DNA of 64,000 bases from NCBI RefSeq assembly GCF_030409685.1, contig NZ_JAUFQJ010000013.1, positions 124,001 through 188,000 on the forward strand, given 5' to 3'. The translations under genes were made by a program, and so were the position numbers. This stretch comes from Ferruginibacter paludis (GTDB lineage Bacteria > Bacteroidota > Bacteroidia > Chitinophagales > Chitinophagaceae). The notes under the pieces are model-generated. The model had not been told where the DNA came from and did not search any database. It was given only the letters and a program-made list of their open reading frames with translations. Positions 62,541 to 64,000 of this stretch are shown piece by piece. Each line of letters starts with the position of its first letter. The first letter of the stretch is position 1.

Positions 62541-62560
62541 AAGGGGGTTACTTATTAACT

Positions 62561-63142
62561 TTATAAAGCAATTTGTTTTTCTGCCATCATTTTGCGCATG
62601 TTGATTAAACCATAGCGCATACGGCCTAAAGCTGTATTGATGCTGCATTTGGTAAGATCTGCAATTTCCTTAAAGCTCAGGTCTGCATAGTGGCGCATGA
62701 TGATTACTTCACGCTGATCTTCAGGCAGCATATCAATCATTCTGCGAACCCTGTCGTGACTTTGGCTTTGCATCATACGGTGTTCTGCACTTGGTTCAGA
62801 GAAATTAAGCACTTCAAAAATGTCGCGGTCGTCACTTGTTTTGATACTCGGGCTGCGTTTTACTTTTCTGAAATGATCTACGCAAAGGTTGTGTGCAATG
62901 CGCAGTGCCCATGGCAAAAACTTTCCTTCCTCTGTATATCGTCCGCCTTTCAGCGTATCGATGATACGGATAAACACATCCTGGAACAGATCTTCTGCCA
63001 GGTACTTGTCTTTTACAAGCAAATAAATTGAAGTGTAAATTCGGTCCTTGTAACGTGTTACAAGTGTTGAAAGAGCGTCAGTGTCTCCATCCATGTAAAG
63101 ATGTACTAACTGCTGGTCGGTTAAATTGATAAGGCATTTCAT
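62561..63142 (-). CDS. Sigma-70 family RNA polymerase sigma factor (ECF-like)
   Basis: A 193-residue sigma factor with region 2 (DALSTLVTRYKDRIYTSIYLLVKDKYLAEDLFQDVFIRI, then FLPWALRIAHNLCVDHFRK) and region 4 (LPEDQREVIIMRHYADLSFKEIADLTKCSINTALGRMRYGL). Size and layout are those of group 4 factors. No anti-sigma gene is adjacent: the downstream gene is convergent. The mRNA leader can form a nested hairpin ending at the start codon (63144-63213), which suggests control of translation. The regulon is unknown. Confidence 0.92.
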   Translation of the reverse strand: MKCLINLTDQQLVHLYMDGDTDALSTLVTRYKDRIYTSIYLLVKDKYLAEDLFQDVFIRIIDTLKGGRYTEEGKFLPWALRIAHNLCVDHFRKVKRSPSIKTSDDRDIFEVLNFSEPSAEHRMMQSQSHDRVRRMIDMLPEDQREVIIMRHYADLSFKEIADLTKCSINTALGRMRYGLINMRKMMAEKQIAL

Positions 63143-63143
63143 A

Positions 63144-63213
63144 AACTTCTACAGTTTTTGTTGGTTTAGGACTTTTGTTTGGAAACCAATAAGATGGGAT
63201 GAGCGTAGAAGTT
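63144..63213 (-). promoter_or_regulatory. Nested hairpin in the leader of the sigma factor gene
   Basis: Read on the minus strand, AACTTCTAC (63213-63205) pairs with GTAGAAGTT (63152-63144), and inside it TTGGTTT (63189-63183) pairs with AAACCAA (63167-63161). The 3' arm ends 1 base before the ATG and contains AGAAG, the only ribosome-site-like sequence, which would be hidden when folded. Confidence 0.5.
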
Positions 63214-63414
63214 CTTAGATAGGCGTTCTTGGCTTTTCACTTTATTGGATATTGGAATGTGAAAGTATGAATAATTTTTGAATTGCCAAATATTTCTTAA
63301 AATTTTTTTTTGACATATTGTTTAATAAAAATAATATAATTCATGTACGGTAAATATTGCTGGATGGATTTTGGCAATACTTTCACAATATCACTACAGC
63401 AAAAAAGAACGGCT

Positions 63415-63422
63415 TATTTTTG
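63415..63422 (+). promoter_or_regulatory. Candidate -7 element of uvrA
   Basis: TATTTTTG fits TAnnTTTG and ends 11 bases before the uvrA ATG, so the leader would be only a few bases. A -33 TTTG is not seen. The rest of the 291-bp divergent gap (63143-63433), apart from the sigma leader hairpin, is A/T-rich with nothing else recognised. Confidence 0.4.
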
Positions 63423-63433
63423 CATTTCTATAT

Positions 63434-64000
63434 ATGACTACAACGAAATCTATCAATAAAAAAAAGCCTCTTAATCCCGCAAATAATACTGACGGTATTT
63501 TTATAAAAGGCGCCAGGGTACACAATCTGAAGAACGTAACGGTAACGATACCACGCAACCAACTCGTAGTAGTTACGGGTGTGTCCGGATCGGGCAAATC
63601 TTCATTAACCATCGATACTTTATTTGCTGAAGGGCAGCGGCGATATGCTGAAAGTTTAAGCGCCTACGCAAGGCAGTTTATGCAACGCATGAACAAACCA
63701 GATGTGGATTATATCAAGGGTTTATGCCCGGCCATTGCGATTGAGCAAAAAGTAATTACCCGTACGCCAAGGAGCACCGTTGGCAGCATGACGGAAATTT
63801 ATGACTACCTGCGGTTGTTATTTGCACGAACCGGTAAAACCATTTCGCCGGTTAGCGGAAGGGAAGTAAAAAAAGATGATGTTACGGACGTAGTAAAAGC
63901 CATCGCTGGTTTAAAAGAGGGAGATAAAGTACTATTGCTGGTGCCATTTAAACTGCATGCCAATCGAGATATAAAGGAAGAACTGAATATATTAATACAG
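63434..64000 (+). CDS. uvrA: Excinuclease ABC subunit UvrA, N-terminal part (3' end outside window)
   Basis: The frame runs from ATG 63434 to the window end, giving 189 residues. IKGARVHNLKNVTVTIPRNQLVVVTGVSGSGKSSLTIDTLFAEGQRRYAESLSAYARQFM is near-identical in kind to UvrA proteins, with Walker A GVSGSGKSS; GLCPAIAIEQK and TVGSMTEIYDYLRLLFAR follow. UvrA is the damage-sensing ATPase of nucleotide excision repair. The place where many UvrA proteins have a CPxCG zinc motif reads SPVSG (residues 138-142), a substitution I associate with Bacteroidota. (Motif runs above are quoted only to show continuity of the start region.). Confidence 0.95.
   Translation, partial: MTTTKSINKKKPLNPANNTDGIFIKGARVHNLKNVTVTIPRNQLVVVTGVSGSGKSSLTIDTLFAEGQRRYAESLSAYARQFMQRMNKPDVDYIKGLCPAIAIEQKVITRTPRSTVGSMTEIYDYLRLLFARTGKTISPVSGREVKKDDVTDVVKAIAGLKEGDKVLLLVPFKLHANRDIKEELNILIQ

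Noticed and set aside
1..64000. tRNA or rRNA genes
   Set aside because: No gap contains a cloverleaf with a TTCGA-type T-arm or conserved rRNA sequence; every gap longer than 70 bases was read.

Overview
This 64 kb window looks like a chromosomal segment of a Gram-negative Bacteroidota bacterium, most likely of the family Chitinophagaceae. The basis is the gene content (Bacteroidota-type dcw cluster with mraZ-rsmH-ftsL-like-PASTA PBP-murE-mraY-murD-ftsW-murG-murC-ftsQ-ftsA-ftsZ, meso-DAP type MurE, long-tailed FtsZ, UvrA with an SPxSG motif in place of a CPxCG zinc motif), the moderate A+T content, weak Shine-Dalgarno sequences and promoters with the Bacteroidota -7 element TAnnTTTG. No taxonomy search was possible, so the family is an inference. 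No rRNA, tRNA, CRISPR array, prophage or transposase gene was found.

Layout. (1) 1-8530: a glycan-degradation block on the + strand: the end of a glycoamylase-domain protein, a GH31 alpha-glucosidase, then a tight run of DoxX, GH43, SGNH esterase and GH3, closed by a strong terminator. (2) 8563-11675: a PlsC-type acyltransferase and a YqgE/AlgH protein (minus), and a sensor kinase with no adjacent response regulator. (3) 11676-30126: the division and cell wall cluster, preceded by a 565-bp control region with DnaA-box-like sequences and an inverted repeat around the mraZ promoter, and containing an unexplained three-copy ~70-bp repeat between mraY and murD. (4) 30368-41220: single genes of mixed function: a ModF-like double ABC ATPase with a decayed first domain, a parallel beta-helix secreted protein, Kup, a rhodanese, two related alpha/beta hydrolases, two tandem LD-carboxypeptidases, and a NrtR-like Nudix regulator divergent from a DUF4405-type membrane protein and a second GH3. 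(5) 43861-53555: MetG, an LTA-synthase-like phosphoglycerol transferase divergent from a phosphodiesterase-like protein, a FadN-type beta-oxidation enzyme, a Rieske oxygenase and a small metzincin-like protease. (6) 53630-64000: an ABC exporter pair, an SDR39U1 epimerase, two lineage-type hypotheticals, PurQ, a split DsbD system, a sigma-70 family factor with a structured leader, and the start of uvrA.

How the genes work together. The first block would break down an imported or surface-bound plant-type polysaccharide to monosaccharides. The dcw block makes lipid II (MurE, MurD, MurC, MraY, MurG) and assembles the divisome (FtsL, FtsQ, FtsA, FtsZ, FtsW, PBP); murF, murB and ddl are not in it. 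The tandem LD-carboxypeptidases may recycle peptidoglycan peptides. The separate DsbD-alpha-like protein and the DsbD membrane protein that follows it probably form one periplasmic reductant pathway.

The most unusual points are the mraY-murD triple repeat, the DnaA-like boxes in front of mraZ, the nested hairpin that abuts the sigma factor start codon, the quasi-palindromic operator candidate beside the Nudix regulator, the dispersed intergenic repeats and the cysteine-less N-terminal domain of the DsbD protein. None of these alone proves a new system.
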